From NCBI GenBank assembly GCA_014191855.1, contig BJHF01000056.1:1-42822 (forward strand): a stretch of 42,822 nt of DNA, in the 5' to 3' direction. This stretch comes from Deltaproteobacteria bacterium. Its GTDB lineage: Bacteria; Myxococcota_A; UBA796; SXON01. Shown here one piece after another: positions 26,556 to 34,557 of this stretch. The notes below the pieces were generated by a model that saw only the letters and a list, made by a program, of their open reading frames with translations, ran no database searches and was not told the origin of the DNA. The stretch's first letter is position 1, and the number at the start of each line of letters is the position of its first letter. The position numbers were made by a program, and so were the translations under genes.

Positions 26556-26606
26556 CGCGAACGCCGGAATTCTACTGCCAAGCGGCGCTTCGCCAGCTTG
26601 GTCGGC
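26556..26606 (-). repeat. Decayed attC site (terminal, most distal)
   Basis: The left half matches the array consensus (CGCGAAC core, GGAATTCTACTGCCAAG, GCGCTTCGCC loop). The other arm lacks about 18 bases: GCTTGGTC joins directly to GGCTC, deleting the L''/R'' part that carries the AGCAGCAATTCC arm and GTTC. It therefore cannot form a normal attC hairpin. Decay at the distal end fits an old, no longer excisable terminal cassette. Confidence 0.8.
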
Positions 26607-26771
26607 TCGCTGCTGATCGCTACCGGCGGTGAAGCAACCTCGTCTTGGCCGCGATGGTGGCCGTGGCGCGGCGGTGGAGCCTATGTCCGGAAGGGATGCG
26701 GTCAGCAGAGCCCCGGGTGCCGTGCATGCCGCTTCCGGCCGAGTTAGCTGGGCCGCCTCCGCGGGCCCACC

Positions 26772-27143
26772 GTGATCCTGTACGCTCTGCTCGCCTGCGC
26801 CGATACCTCAGGGGGCATCTACGGAACGTGGAACGTGACCGATCTGCGTCTGGCCGACTCCGACGCGCTTGAGGGCGGTTGGTCCGCGCAGGTGGAGTTG
26901 CCAGAAACGGGCTCCGGATCGATGTCCCTGACGTTGCCCGACGAGGAACAGGCATTCCTTCTCTCCGTCGAGGAAACCGACGCCGACCCGATCCTTCAAG
27001 GCTGGGCCGACGGGAGCCTCCTCATCCTCCACTTGACGTGCAGCGCCGCCTTTGGCGCCGTCGACTGTGTGGACAGTGGCCAGATCGATTGGTCCCAAGA
27101 GGACGCGGACACGCACTTCACGGTCCTGTCACTCGCTGAATAG
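26772..27143 (+). CDS. Small lipoprotein in the terminal cassette
   Basis: 123 aa from GTG 26772. The short signal MILYALLAC ends in a lipobox. The mature part looks like a lipocalin-type or other small beta-sandwich protein (GIYGTWNVTDLRLADSD, LSLTLPDEEQ-like strand, two further Cys in LTCSAAFGAVDC). It opposes the array direction. I do not recognise the family. Confidence 0.65.
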   Translation: MILYALLACADTSGGIYGTWNVTDLRLADSDALEGGWSAQVELPETGSGSMSLTLPDEEQAFLLSVEETDADPILQGWADGSLLILHLTCSAAFGAVDCVDSGQIDWSQEDADTHFTVLSLAE

Positions 27144-27241
27144 CAGCTTTGACGAATCGATCTCGCCGGCGCGCCTGTGCAACTCAGCCCCAGAGACCGG
27201 TGCAACCGGTCCGACCGGTGCACTCGACGCCCCGGCTGAAC

Positions 27242-27519
27242 CTACGGAGCCACCGGGCGCTTCGCGAGCGCCGAGGCCAGCACGATCGCGACGCCGAGCA
27301 CGCTCCCCATCGCCATCGGGCGCCCGGACCACGCGTGCAGGATCGACTCGCCCCGGGCGATTCGGTGGCCCGCACACAGCCAGAACAGCGCCTGAGCCGC
27401 GGTGGACACCCCATTTCCGAGCAGGAGCCAGCGGAGCGATCCATTGGAAACCCCGGAAGGTGGAAGATCGCCAACACAATGCGGACAACGACGACACCGA
27501 GCCCGCCCAGCCCCGGCAC
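27242..27519 (-). pseudogene. Frameshifted membrane-protein remnant
   Basis: Two frames on the minus strand give membrane-like segments that join only through a frameshift near 27440. The frame starting at 27519 encodes GLGGVVVVRIVLAIFHLPG-like sequence (PGLGGLGVVVVRIVLAIFHL). A second frame ending at the stop 27242 encodes RWLLLGNGVSTAAQALFWLC and later MAMGSVLGVAIVLASALAKR. Just upstream, a third piece (AAAVAFLVIRSGMPESV) ends at a stop near 27551. I read this as one or two decayed integral membrane proteins. Confidence 0.45.
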
Positions 27520-27662
27520 GGCTCCCGAACTTGACCGGATCGCGCGAGAGTTACACCGACTCCGGCATCCCCGACCGAATCACGAGGAAGGCCACGGCGG
27601 CCGCACCCAACAAGGATCACTCCGGAGGACAGCACCCGCCCCGCCGCCTCCGAGCGGCAGGC

Positions 27663-27686
27663 GATCCGCAGGGTGAGACGTGCCAT
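27663..27686 (-). pseudogene. Truncated start of a HicB-like antitoxin gene
   Basis: The first eight codons (MARLTLRI) are the same as in the intact antitoxin at 31886 (MARLTLRM), and the spacing behind the PIN gene matches. After codon 8-9 the sequence becomes unrelated. The antitoxin body is missing. Confidence 0.7.
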
Positions 27687-27689
27687 GGG

Positions 27690-28102
27690 CTACCCCTGGG
27701 TAGGCTGACGGGCGAGGAAGCCTCCAGGGGAACCCGAGTCGATGCACAAGGCGGCGCAGGGTGCTTCGAGATCCATTGCGTTGCAGCTGACCAGGGTGGC
27801 GTGCGCGTTGAAGACACACTCGAGCACGAAGTCGTCGTCGGGATCCGGCGAGGCGGGGCGGAGGGTGACGACCACAGGGACGTACTCCGCGCGAGCAAGC
27901 AGGGCCTGCAGGGCGGTTTCGACGTCCGGATGACTCGCGGGCGGAAACCGTCTGAGAAGAACTCCTTATGCTCCAGGGCGGGGGCGGTCGACACGCAAGG
28001 AACAAAGCTCCGATCCAGCCAGGCTTCTATGATTCGGCCGCATTCGCCGCGGAGGGTGAGTCCTTGGAGGACGACGTTGGTGTCGATGACAGCCCGGATC
28101 AC
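27690..28102 (-). pseudogene. Frameshifted PIN-domain toxin pseudogene
   Basis: Homologous to the intact PIN gene 31890-32303. The N-terminal part (IRAVIDTNVVLQGLTLRGEC) is in one frame from a GTG at 28102. The C-terminal part (TLRPASPDPDDDFVLECVFN, DLEAPCAALCID) is in another. A one-base loss near 27960-27970, visible by comparison with 32150-32172, causes the switch. The promoter -10 has changed from TACTGT to GATTGT and the operator palindrome is broken, so the cassette is silent as well as frameshifted. Confidence 0.85.
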
Positions 28103-28242
28103 GACACGACAATCGCACCGCAAGCGATGTCGTCAAGCGGTGGCGAGGATTGCCGCTGCGATCCGCCGACCCGCCCCGACTACCCCCCTCTTGCCACCGC
28201 CTGTGCGGCCGCGCATCGCCAACTCTTCCTTCGACCTTTGTC

Positions 28243-28312
28243 TGCCGAACGCCGGAATTCTGCTGCCAAGGGGGCGCTTCGCCGGCCTCGTCGGCTGCAA
28301 TTCGTTGTTCGG
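28243..28312 (-). repeat. attC site 2
   Basis: 70 bp: GCCGAAC (28243-28249) to GTTCGGC (28306-28312). Arms GAATTCTGCTGCC and GGCTGCAATTC; the right arm carries an extra C that is extrahelical on folding. The longer conserved unit spans about 28213-28535. Confidence 0.88.
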
Positions 28313-28657
28313 CTCAGTGCTGGTGGAGTCGGGCACGGAAGCAACCCTGTCCTTGGCTCGATGGTGGCCCGGCCGCCGAGCGCTCGACGCGCGACTCGGG
28401 CGCCGGGCGGAGCTGGTGGGTGGGGCGGTGCTGCCGAGCCCGGCGCAACCGCCGCTGAGGATCGCCAAAGCGTTCTGCGATGAAGGTCGAGGAGCGACTG
28501 CCGATAGCGGCGGGGAGGGTCGGCTTCCCGCCGCCTTTGGGGGACGTGGTCCACATCGCTGCGCCGCGCCGAACGGCGGCCCGACGCCGCCTCGCTTCCG
28601 GTTGCTGCCGCGCGAGCGCGGTGGAACTCGCCTCCATCTGGGATTACAGTGTGGCCT

Positions 28658-28903
28658 ATGACGCCCGTGCCCACCCTCGATCGCATCACCGTGACGCCGA
28701 CAATCCTCGGCGGGAAGCCGTGCGTTCGCGGCATGCGGCTCAGCGTGGAACGCGTGCTCGCGATCCTGGCGGAGAACCCGAGCTGGACTGACCTTCAGCA
28801 GGACTATCCCGAGCTTGAGGTGGAGGACGTGCGCCAGGTACTCGCGTTCGCCGCCGGGCTTGTGGCGGGGCGGATCCGGATGCCGACAGCCAGCGCGGCG
28901 TGA
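28658..28903 (+). CDS. DUF433 antitoxin (VapB45-like)
   Basis: 81 aa from ATG 28658. Typical DUF433 pattern: DRITVTPTILGGKPCVRGMR, then a helix-turn-helix-like LSVERVLAILAENPSW and the YPELEVEDVRQVLAFAA ending. TACAGT lies 7 bp before the ATG, so the transcript may be leaderless. It overlaps the downstream DUF5615 gene (GTGA). Antitoxins of this type bind DNA and neutralise the partner PIN-like protein. Transcribed against the array direction. Confidence 0.9.
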   Translation: MTPVPTLDRITVTPTILGGKPCVRGMRLSVERVLAILAENPSWTDLQQDYPELEVEDVRQVLAFAAGLVAGRIRMPTASAA

Positions 28904-29292
28904 TTCCCCTCGTCCTGGATCAGGGCCTGCCACGCCGGGCTGCGGAGCTGCCTCGAGCGCTTGGATGGGACGTCATTCACATCGGCGAACTTGCGATGCA
29001 GCGCGGTGACGACGAGATCGTGCTTGAACTCGCGCGGCAGCGGGGTGCAACGGCGGTGACGCTCGACGCGGACTTTGGCGCCATCCTCGCCGCGACGGCC
29101 GCAGCGTCGCCCTCGGTCATCCACATTTGCCGGCAGCGGGTGAACGCCGCCGTCGCGACCGAGTTGATCCCGCGTGTGGTTGCCGCAAACCTCATCGCTC
29201 TGGAAGCCGGCTCGATCGTGTCGGTGGATGAGCTCAGACCGCGGAGCCGACGTCTTCCCATCACCCGGAAGCCCCCGCGCTCCAAACGATGA
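28900..29292 (+). CDS. DUF5615 PIN-like toxin
   Basis: 130 aa with a GTG start overlapping the DUF433 stop by 4 bp. The N-terminal LVLDQGLPRRAAELPRALG holds the first acidic site of the Mut7-C/PIN-like fold, and ATAVTLDADFGAIL supplies the second (TxDxDF). GDDEIVLELARQRG is the usual intervening helix. A presumed RNase partner of DUF433. The C-terminal ~15 residues are basic (RSRRLPITRKPPRSKR). Confidence 0.88.
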   Translation: MIPLVLDQGLPRRAAELPRALGWDVIHIGELAMQRGDDEIVLELARQRGATAVTLDADFGAILAATAAASPSVIHICRQRVNAAVATELIPRVVAANLIALEAGSIVSVDELRPRSRRLPITRKPPRSKR

Positions 29293-29363
29293 GGGCCCCC
29301 TCCGTTTGGTCGGGCCTCGCCGCCACGGTTCGCGACCGCCACCTCTTCCGGTTGTCCTTGTCT

Positions 29364-29423
29364 GCGGAACGCTCGAATTCAGCCGCGGGCGCTTCGCCCG
29401 TCGACAGCAATTCCTTGTTCGGC
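29364..29423 (-). repeat. attC site 3
   Basis: 60 bp, from GCGGAAC (29364-29370) to GTTCGGC (29417-29423). One R-box differs by a base (GCGGAAC), and the central stem is shorter than in the 70-bp sites. The extra C in the right arm is kept. Conserved unit about 29337-29646. Confidence 0.86.
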
Positions 29424-29753
29424 TCACTGCTGGTGGCGACCAGCACTGAAACAACCTCGTCTTTGTCTCGATGGCGGGCTTGCCACCGTGCTCTCGCCGG
29501 CTCGACTCGGGCGCCGGGCGGGGCGGGTGGAGAGGGCAGGACGATGGGTCCCGGCGCAACCGGCACTGAGCTTCGCCGGAGCGGTTCTGCGACGAGGGTG
29601 GCGCGGCGGCAGCGAGTCACCGGAGGTGTTCGCTTCCGTCCGCCCACGGGTGCGAGGCCGACACTGGAGATGAGGTCATATCGCAAGCTGCACGATCGCT
29701 GCACACGGGCCGGGCTGGGATCGCGTTAGCGCTGTTTGACCCTGGGGGGGCAC

Positions 29754-31247
29754 TTGACCAACTTTTCCCGAACGCTCCTTCTGCTCCTGGGGGCGCTCGG
29801 CTGCGCCCCGCAAACGGGGGGCTCGATGAAGGAGACCGCCGACACGGCCGGCGACGCGGGAGATTCCGCGGGCGACGACACCGCAGCATCGGAAGAGGTC
29901 TGCAACGGCAAGGATGACAACCTCGACGGCACGATCGACGAGGCGGGGGCTGGGGGATGCGAGGATGCGTGGAGGGATGGCGATGGCGACGGCTACGGAG
30001 GCGACGTTGCGTGCGTTTGCCCCGGAGCGACTGGTTTCGTGGACGTGGGCGGGGACTGCAACGACGAGCTGGCCTGTATGACGACCGAGTGCGGCAGCGA
30101 AAGCTATGGGGTAACATGCGGAAGTCGCGGCGTGTTGGGTTATAGATTTCTTCCGGTGGCCTTTGGAGACTTCACCGACGACGGGGTTGTGGACTCCGTG
30201 GATTACTGGGGGCGCGTTATCCGAACGCCGGAGGCGGGGATGCTGGCGGTAGACGACGCGGTGGTCGCCGAGCTGCAGTTTCCGTGGGCCACGGGCAGCA
30301 ACTTGGAATTCATGGCGAATGGACTGTACGACTACGATGCGGACGGTCGCGTGGACTACATGCGAGTGCAGGCCATCAACACCTACACGTCGGGGGAGGA
30401 CGGCGACGAGTTTTCCGCGATGGTTGTTTGGGTTCCCGCGGTGGGGGAGGCGGCGACTGTGGCGTGGTTCGCCCAGACCCCGTCCTTTCCGACGTATTAC
30501 ACGAGTGTGAGCGCGGAGGCCGTTCTCGGGTCCGACATCGACGACGATGGGGACGTGGACTTGGGCCTGCTGCAGGCTGTGGAGGATGGCGAAGGCTACT
30601 TCTGGCTGGCGGACGAGCGGGCGGGTGAGGCCTTGGACAGTTCGAACGCCTTGTTCCCCGTGGCGTGGACGTCGAGGTATGGCGACGTGATGTGGGAGCT
30701 CGGCGACGTGGATGGCGACGGTGCGGATGACCTTCTCTGGGGCGAGGGCCTGTTCTACGGGCCCCTCAGCTCCGCGCTGACGGGCAGCCCAGACCTGGAG
30801 GTCACCGGGCTCTTGGGGCTATCCGCTGGCGCTGCCGACCTCGACGGCGACGGGCATCGGGAGCTGTTCGCGGGCCGGTTCGACAACTCCTGGCAGGTGG
30901 CAGAGACTCCGGCCGCTTCGGCTGCATGGTCCGACCAGGTGCTGGGCTCGCTCCTGCCCAATCCTCCCGAGGGCTACGCCTGGATCCGCGCTTCAGCGGG
31001 CGACCTCGATGGGGATGGCGGCGACGAACTTCTGGTCGGCTTCAGCAACGACACCCCTGACATTGCCTACGTGTGGTCCGGCCCGCTCATCGGCGAGCGG
31101 CTGGTGACCGAGTCCGAGGTTGCCTGGCCAGGGTATGGCTCGCAGATCTACGCCTGGGGTGGCGCACCCAGCACCGGAGAAGTGGCCGTGTGGGTGAGCA
31201 ATCCCTGGGACTACGACCTGAACGCGTTGGTGCTGCTCCCCTTCTGA
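29754..31247 (+). CDS. FG-GAP/dockerin-like repeat lipoprotein with one MopE-type motif
   Basis: 497 aa from TTG 29754, chosen because a G-run SD-like GGGGGGG precedes it; TTG 29736 is in frame too. The signal RTLLLLLGALGC ends in a lipobox and is followed by an acidic Asp/Ala/Thr linker. Residues ~45-75 hold a MopE-type EVCNGKDDNLDGTIDE motif. The body carries DxDxDGxxD calcium-type loops: DYDADGRVDY, DIDDDGDVDLG, DVDGDGADDLL, DLDGDGHRELF and DLDGDGGDELL, an integrin-like FG-GAP propeller. At 1.5 kb it is an unusually large cassette cargo, reversed relative to the array, and related in style to the 17.5-21 kb lipoprotein. Confidence 0.85.
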   Translation: MTNFSRTLLLLLGALGCAPQTGGSMKETADTAGDAGDSAGDDTAASEEVCNGKDDNLDGTIDEAGAGGCEDAWRDGDGDGYGGDVACVCPGATGFVDVGGDCNDELACMTTECGSESYGVTCGSRGVLGYRFLPVAFGDFTDDGVVDSVDYWGRVIRTPEAGMLAVDDAVVAELQFPWATGSNLEFMANGLYDYDADGRVDYMRVQAINTYTSGEDGDEFSAMVVWVPAVGEAATVAWFAQTPSFPTYYTSVSAEAVLGSDIDDDGDVDLGLLQAVEDGEGYFWLADERAGEALDSSNALFPVAWTSRYGDVMWELGDVDGDGADDLLWGEGLFYGPLSSALTGSPDLEVTGLLGLSAGAADLDGDGHRELFAGRFDNSWQVAETPAASAAWSDQVLGSLLPNPPEGYAWIRASAGDLDGDGGDELLVGFSNDTPDIAYVWSGPLIGERLVTESEVAWPGYGSQIYAWGGAPSTGEVAVWVSNPWDYDLNALVLLPF

Positions 31248-31414
31248 CCGTGGCGACCGAAACCGCGCCGAGCGCCGGCCCGGCGAGCGGCCGCGAAGCT
31301 CGGGTGAGCACCGAAGGGGGCGACTCCTGCGAGTGGTCACCCCGGTTCACCGGCGACCTGCCGGCCATTGCCCCCGACGCTTCGACCAGCCACCTCTTCC
31401 TGCTGCCCTGGTCC

Positions 31415-31484
31415 GCCGAACGCTCGAATTCGGCCGCGAGGACGGCGCTTCGCCGGCTTGGTCGGCAGCAATTCGTTGTTCGGC
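31415..31484 (-). repeat. attC site 4
   Basis: 70 bp: GCCGAAC (31415-31421) to GTTCGGC (31478-31484). Left arm CGGCCGCGAGG and right arm of the CTTGG-TCGGCAGC type are only partly complementary. Conserved unit about 31389-31652. Confidence 0.87.
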
Positions 31485-31658
31485 TCACTGCTGGTGGCGA
31501 CGGGCACGGACGCGACCTTTGTATTTGGCTCGACGGCGGCATCACCACCGCCCTCGCGACGTGCGACTCGGGCGCCGGGGGCAGACGCTGCGCGACGCCG
31601 CTGCGGGTGGAGCCCGGCGCAACCGCCCCTGAGGATCGCCGAAGCGTTCCGCGTTTGC

Positions 31659-31886
31659 CTACTCCCGACCAGCGAGCAACTCGTCGAGCGCCGCCTCCGC
31701 GTCCGCCTGGGCTACGCGGGTGCGAAGGGCCTCGAACGCGGCGCGCTGACGGAGTGCCAACTCGCTGGCGGTGGCCTGGGTGAGGGCGTAGACGACGAAA
31801 TGGTTCAGGGACACGCCCTCCTTGTCCGCGAGCGCCGCGATGGCGTCGTGAAGGGAATCGGGCATGCGCAGGGTGAGGCGTGCCAT
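31659..31886 (-). CDS. HicB-like / ribbon-helix-helix antitoxin
   Basis: 75 aa, starting 3 bp after the PIN toxin stop. MARLTLRMPDSLHDAIAALA, then EGVSLNHFVVYALTQA, is the RHH pattern of 'toxin-antitoxin system HicB family antitoxin' proteins, followed by an acidic toxin-binding tail (AQADAEAALDELLAGRE). Toxin-first gene order is unusual for many TA loci but is repeated in the decayed copy at 27.7-28.1 kb. Confidence 0.88.
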   Translation of the reverse strand: MARLTLRMPDSLHDAIAALADKEGVSLNHFVVYALTQATASELALRQRAAFEALRTRVAQADAEAALDELLAGRE

Positions 31887-31889
31887 CGG

Positions 31890-32303
31890 CTACTCCGGGG
31901 TTGGAAGGCGGGTGAGAAAGTCCTGCGGCGAACAGTAGTCGATGCACAAGGCGGCGCAGGGCGCTTCGAGATCCTTTGCGTTGGCGCTGACCAAGGTGGC
32001 ATGAGCATTGAAGGCACACGCAAGCACGAAGTCGTCGTCGGGGTCCGGGGACGCGGGGCGGAGGCCGACGACAACCGGGACGTACTCTGCGCGGACCAAG
32101 AGCGCTTGCAGGGCGGCTTGGACGGTCGGGTGGCGCGCTGGCGGAAAGCGTCGGAGCAGGACCTCTTCGTACTCCAGCGCCAGAGCGGTCGACACACATG
32201 GAACAAAGGTCCGATCCCGCCAGGCTTCCATGATTCGGCCGCACTCGCCGCGGAGGGTGAGCCCCTGGAGTACGACGTTGGTGTCGATGACGGCGCGGAC
32301 CAC
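31890..32303 (-). CDS. PIN-domain toxin (putative TA system toxin, PIN_3 type)
   Basis: 137 aa from GTG 32303. PIN acidic positions are AVIDTNVV (Asp near the N-terminus), the Glu in LEYEEVLLRR and DPDDDFVLACAFNAHATLVS. The family degrades RNA, usually with Mg. A strong promoter with an operator in its spacer lies directly upstream. Its antitoxin is encoded next. Confidence 0.9.
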   Translation of the reverse strand: MVRAVIDTNVVLQGLTLRGECGRIMEAWRDRTFVPCVSTALALEYEEVLLRRFPPARHPTVQAALQALLVRAEYVPVVVGLRPASPDPDDDFVLACAFNAHATLVSANAKDLEAPCAALCIDYCSPQDFLTRLPTPE

Positions 32304-32309
32304 GACATC

Positions 32310-32337
32310 ACAGTAGCACCGTATACGGTGTCGTCAA
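32310..32337 (-). promoter_or_regulatory. PIN/HicB promoter with embedded palindromic operator
   Basis: On the minus strand: -35 TTGACG (32332-32337), 16-bp spacer, -10 TACTGT (32310-32315), then 6 nt to the GTG start. The spacer contains the perfect 14-bp palindrome CACCGTATACGGTG (32317-32330), a likely autoregulatory operator that would block RNA polymerase. Confidence 0.72.
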
Positions 32338-32439
32338 GCGAGGAGGCAGGGCGCCGACGGGCTCTCCCGAGCCGGGCCTGGCGTGGGCCGCTTTGGCACC
32401 GCAGCCTCGCCTTGCCACCTCTTCCTTCGACCCTTCCGC

Positions 32440-32509
32440 GCCTAACGCCGGAATTCTGCTGCCAAGACGGCACTTCGCCGGCTTGGTCAGCAGCAATTCC
32501 CTGTTTGGC
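32440..32509 (-). repeat. attC site 5
   Basis: 70 bp: GCCTAAC (32440-32446) to GTTTGGC (32503-32509). On the array strand R' is GTTAGGC, a perfect match to the classical GTTRRRY core. Arms GGAATTCTGCTGCCAAG and CTTGGTCAGCAGCAATTCC pair except for unpaired T and C. Conserved unit about 32412-32729. Confidence 0.9.
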
Positions 32510-32768
32510 TCACTGCTGATGGCGACGGGGACCCAAGCAACCTGGTCTTTGGCTCGATGGCGGCCGTGCCACCGCCTTGGCGACGGGCGACTCGGGCGCC
32601 GGGTGGATCTGGTGGATAGGGCTGCGCGGGCGGCGCCCGGCGCAGCCGGCTCGGAGGATCGCCGGAGCGCTCCGAGGCGGGCGCGGGGCAGTGGCTGCCG
32701 CTCACCGAAGGTGTCGGTTGCCGTCTGCACGCGGGATTGAAGCTGAGCACGCAGCGCGGAACGACCGC

Positions 32769-32804
32769 TTGCCGCTCGCCGTGGACTACGCTATCGTTGA
32801 TAGC
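32769..32804 (+). promoter_or_regulatory. FitAB-type promoter and operator
   Basis: TTGCCG (32769-32774), 17 bp, TATCGT (32792-32797). An inverted repeat GCTATC-GTT-GATAGC (32790-32804) covers the -10, as expected for antitoxin autoregulation. This cassette gene has a real Shine-Dalgarno (GGAGGTGATC) before the ATG, unlike its neighbours. Confidence 0.6.
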
Positions 32805-32814
32805 GGAGGTGATC

Positions 32815-33048
32815 ATGCGCCAGTTGATCGTTCGAAACCTGGATGACGAACTCGTCCTCGCGCTGAAGCGCCGCGCCGCGCGACACGGAAGGTCGGCCGA
32901 GGCTGAGCACCGTGCCATCCTGCGAGAGGTTCTCACGAAGGGGCTTGTGGAGCTGAGCTTCAAGGACTTTCTTGCCAGCATGCCGGATGTCGGCTTGGAT
33001 GAGGACTTCGCACCGCCACGGGACATGCCGCGCGAGGTGTCGTGGTGA
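32815..33048 (+). CDS. FitA/VapB-like RHH antitoxin
   Basis: 77 aa from ATG 32815 behind GGAGGTGATC. MRQLIVRNLDDELVLALKRR, then HGRSAEAEHRAILREVL, is the FitA-like ribbon-helix-helix pattern, with a C-terminal tail (FASMPDVGLDEDF in variant form) that wraps the toxin. The stop overlaps the toxin start. Transcribed against the array direction. Confidence 0.9.
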   Translation: MRQLIVRNLDDELVLALKRRAARHGRSAEAEHRAILREVLTKGLVELSFKDFLASMPDVGLDEDFAPPRDMPREVSW

Positions 33049-33458
33049 GCTTTCTCGTCGATACCAACGTGCTGTCTGAACTTCGGAAGGGCCCCAGGGC
33101 CGCCCACGGGGTCAGGGAGTGGTTCGAGGGCAGCGCGGAAGGTGACGTCTACACCAGCGTCCTGGTGCTGGGCGAGATCCGACGAGGGATCGAATCGGTT
33201 CGCCGGCGGGACCGCTCGGGCGCGGCCGCCTTGGAGCAATGGCTCGCGCGGATGACGGAGTCGTTCGCCGACAGGGTGCTGGGAATCGACGCCGCGATTG
33301 CGGATCGCTGGGGTACCCTCAACGTGCCGGACCCCATCCCCACCGTGGACGGCCTTCTGGCCGCGACGGCCCTCGTCCACGGCATGACCGTCGTCACCCG
33401 AAATGTCCGCGACATCGCGCGGACAGGCGTACCAGTCCTCAACCCGTTCTCCGAGTAG
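33045..33458 (+). CDS. FitB/VapC-type PIN toxin
   Basis: 137 aa from GTG 33045, which overlaps the antitoxin TGA; GTG 33042 is one codon earlier. PIN residues are FLVDTNVLSELRK (Asp), VLGEIRRGIE (Glu) and TVDGLLAATALVHG (Asp), with VVTRNVRDIARTGV in the last strand. It is a Mg-dependent ribonuclease by family. The best-known relatives are FitB/VapC. Confidence 0.92.
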   Translation: MSFLVDTNVLSELRKGPRAAHGVREWFEGSAEGDVYTSVLVLGEIRRGIESVRRRDRSGAAALEQWLARMTESFADRVLGIDAAIADRWGTLNVPDPIPTVDGLLAATALVHGMTVVTRNVRDIARTGVPVLNPFSE

Positions 33459-33523
33459 CCAGTCGAGCGCCCACGCGGGCCGCGACGGTCGGGCACCGCC
33501 ACCTCTTCCTGCTGCCCGTGTCT

Positions 33524-33593
33524 GCCGAACGCCGGAATTCTGCTGCCGAGTCGGCGCTTCGCCGGCTTGGTCAGCAGCAATTCCCTGTTCGGC
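33524..33593 (-). repeat. attC site 6
   Basis: 70 bp: GCCGAAC (33524-33530) to GTTCGGC (33587-33593). The CTGCTG and CAGCAG arms pair well, with one unpaired C and one unpaired T on the right arm. Conserved unit about 33496-33772. Confidence 0.88.
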
Positions 33594-33777
33594 TCACTGC
33601 TGATAGCGACGGGGACCCAAGCAACCTGGTCTTTGGCTCGATGGCGGCCGTGCCACCGCCTTCTCGACGGGCGGCTCGGGAGCCGGGCGGAGGCCGGTGG
33701 TGAGGCCGCGGACGGTGGAGCCCGGCGCAACCGGCACGGAGGATCGCCGGAGCGGTCTGCGCCGACGGCCGCCCCGC

Positions 33778-34146
33778 CTACGTCTCGTCGAGGTGACGGG
33801 TCAGCACAAGAAGGGCTGCTGCCTCGTTGAGGTCGAACGCGTCCAGCTTCGCCGCGTTCGCGCGAAGGGCAGAGGAAACCTCGTCGGTGCTGCAGTTTCC
33901 CAGCTGAAGCCACACCACCTTTGGTGGCGCGCCGTGTACAAAGGATCGCTGCCGGAAGTCATCGTCCTTCGTCACGATAGTGAGCTCGTTCACCTTGGCG
34001 TACTCCCAGATCACCGCATCGTCGGCTCGATCCAGCCCTACGGTTCGAACGTGGACAGATCCTGGGTACTCGACCGCCAAATCACGAACTAAGCGAGAGG
34101 AGAGGTTCTGGTCGAAGAGGAGTCTCACCCGCCAGCCGCGCGTCAC
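33778..34146 (-). CDS. DUF5615 PIN-like toxin
   Basis: 122 aa; its ATG overlaps the DUF433 stop (ATGA). VRLLFDQNLSSRLVRDL gives the first acidic position, DDAVIWEYAKVNELTIVTKDDDF (read in parts) the second. HGAPPKVVWLQLGN is the typical third strand. Same family as the toxin at 28900 but only distantly alike, so the two cassettes were acquired separately. Confidence 0.9.
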   Translation of the reverse strand: MTRGWRVRLLFDQNLSSRLVRDLAVEYPGSVHVRTVGLDRADDAVIWEYAKVNELTIVTKDDDFRQRSFVHGAPPKVVWLQLGNCSTDEVSSALRANAAKLDAFDLNEAAALLVLTRHLDET

Positions 34147-34370
34147 GCCGCGCGGAACGCCATGAGGCGCCGTTCGCGATCTGCGGCAAATGCGAGCACG
34201 GCGTGGATGTCCTCCCGCTCAAGCTCCGGGAAGTCGGTCAGGATGGCGTCCATGGTCATCCCGCTCGCGAGGTAGTCCAGCACATCGTATACGGTGATGC
34301 GCATTCCGCGAATGCAGGGTTTTCCGCCGCGCTTCCCAGGTTCGATAGTGATTCGGTCGTGGAGACTCAC
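34143..34370 (-). CDS. DUF433 antitoxin
   Basis: 75 aa from GTG 34370, chosen because a promoter with a -10 lies exactly 6 nt before it; an in-frame ATG at 34481 would add 37 residues unlike the family. HDRITIEPGKRGGKPCIRGM, then the helix ITVYDVLDYLASGMT and FPELEREDIHAVLAFAADRE, are standard DUF433. Antitoxin to the overlapping DUF5615 gene. Confidence 0.88.
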   Translation of the reverse strand: MSLHDRITIEPGKRGGKPCIRGMRITVYDVLDYLASGMTMDAILTDFPELEREDIHAVLAFAADRERRLMAFRAA

Positions 34371-34376
34371 CGCAAC

Positions 34377-34405
34377 ATTGTACGTCGGGCCGAGGGCGGC
34401 GACAA
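34377..34405 (-). promoter_or_regulatory. Promoter of the DUF433/DUF5615 cassette
   Basis: Minus strand: TTGTCG (34400-34405), 17 bp, TACAAT (34377-34382), then GTTGCG and the GTG start. Near-consensus -10; predicted leaderless mRNA. Confidence 0.65.
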
Positions 34406-34557
34406 GCGCGGCGGGTTCGCTCGCGTAACGAAAGGTGGGGTACAGCCTCCGCTGGGTCGACACGAGGTCCACCTCGCACACGATCCGCTGTCGCCTGGTG
34501 CAGCCACACGCGGATCCGCCCGCCGTCCCCGCCGACCTCTTCCTGCTGCCCGTGTCT

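Noticed and set aside
34371..34481. N-terminal extension of the DUF433 antitoxin from ATG 34481
   Set aside because: The extra residues are outside the family and the promoter lies inside that segment, directly before GTG 34370.
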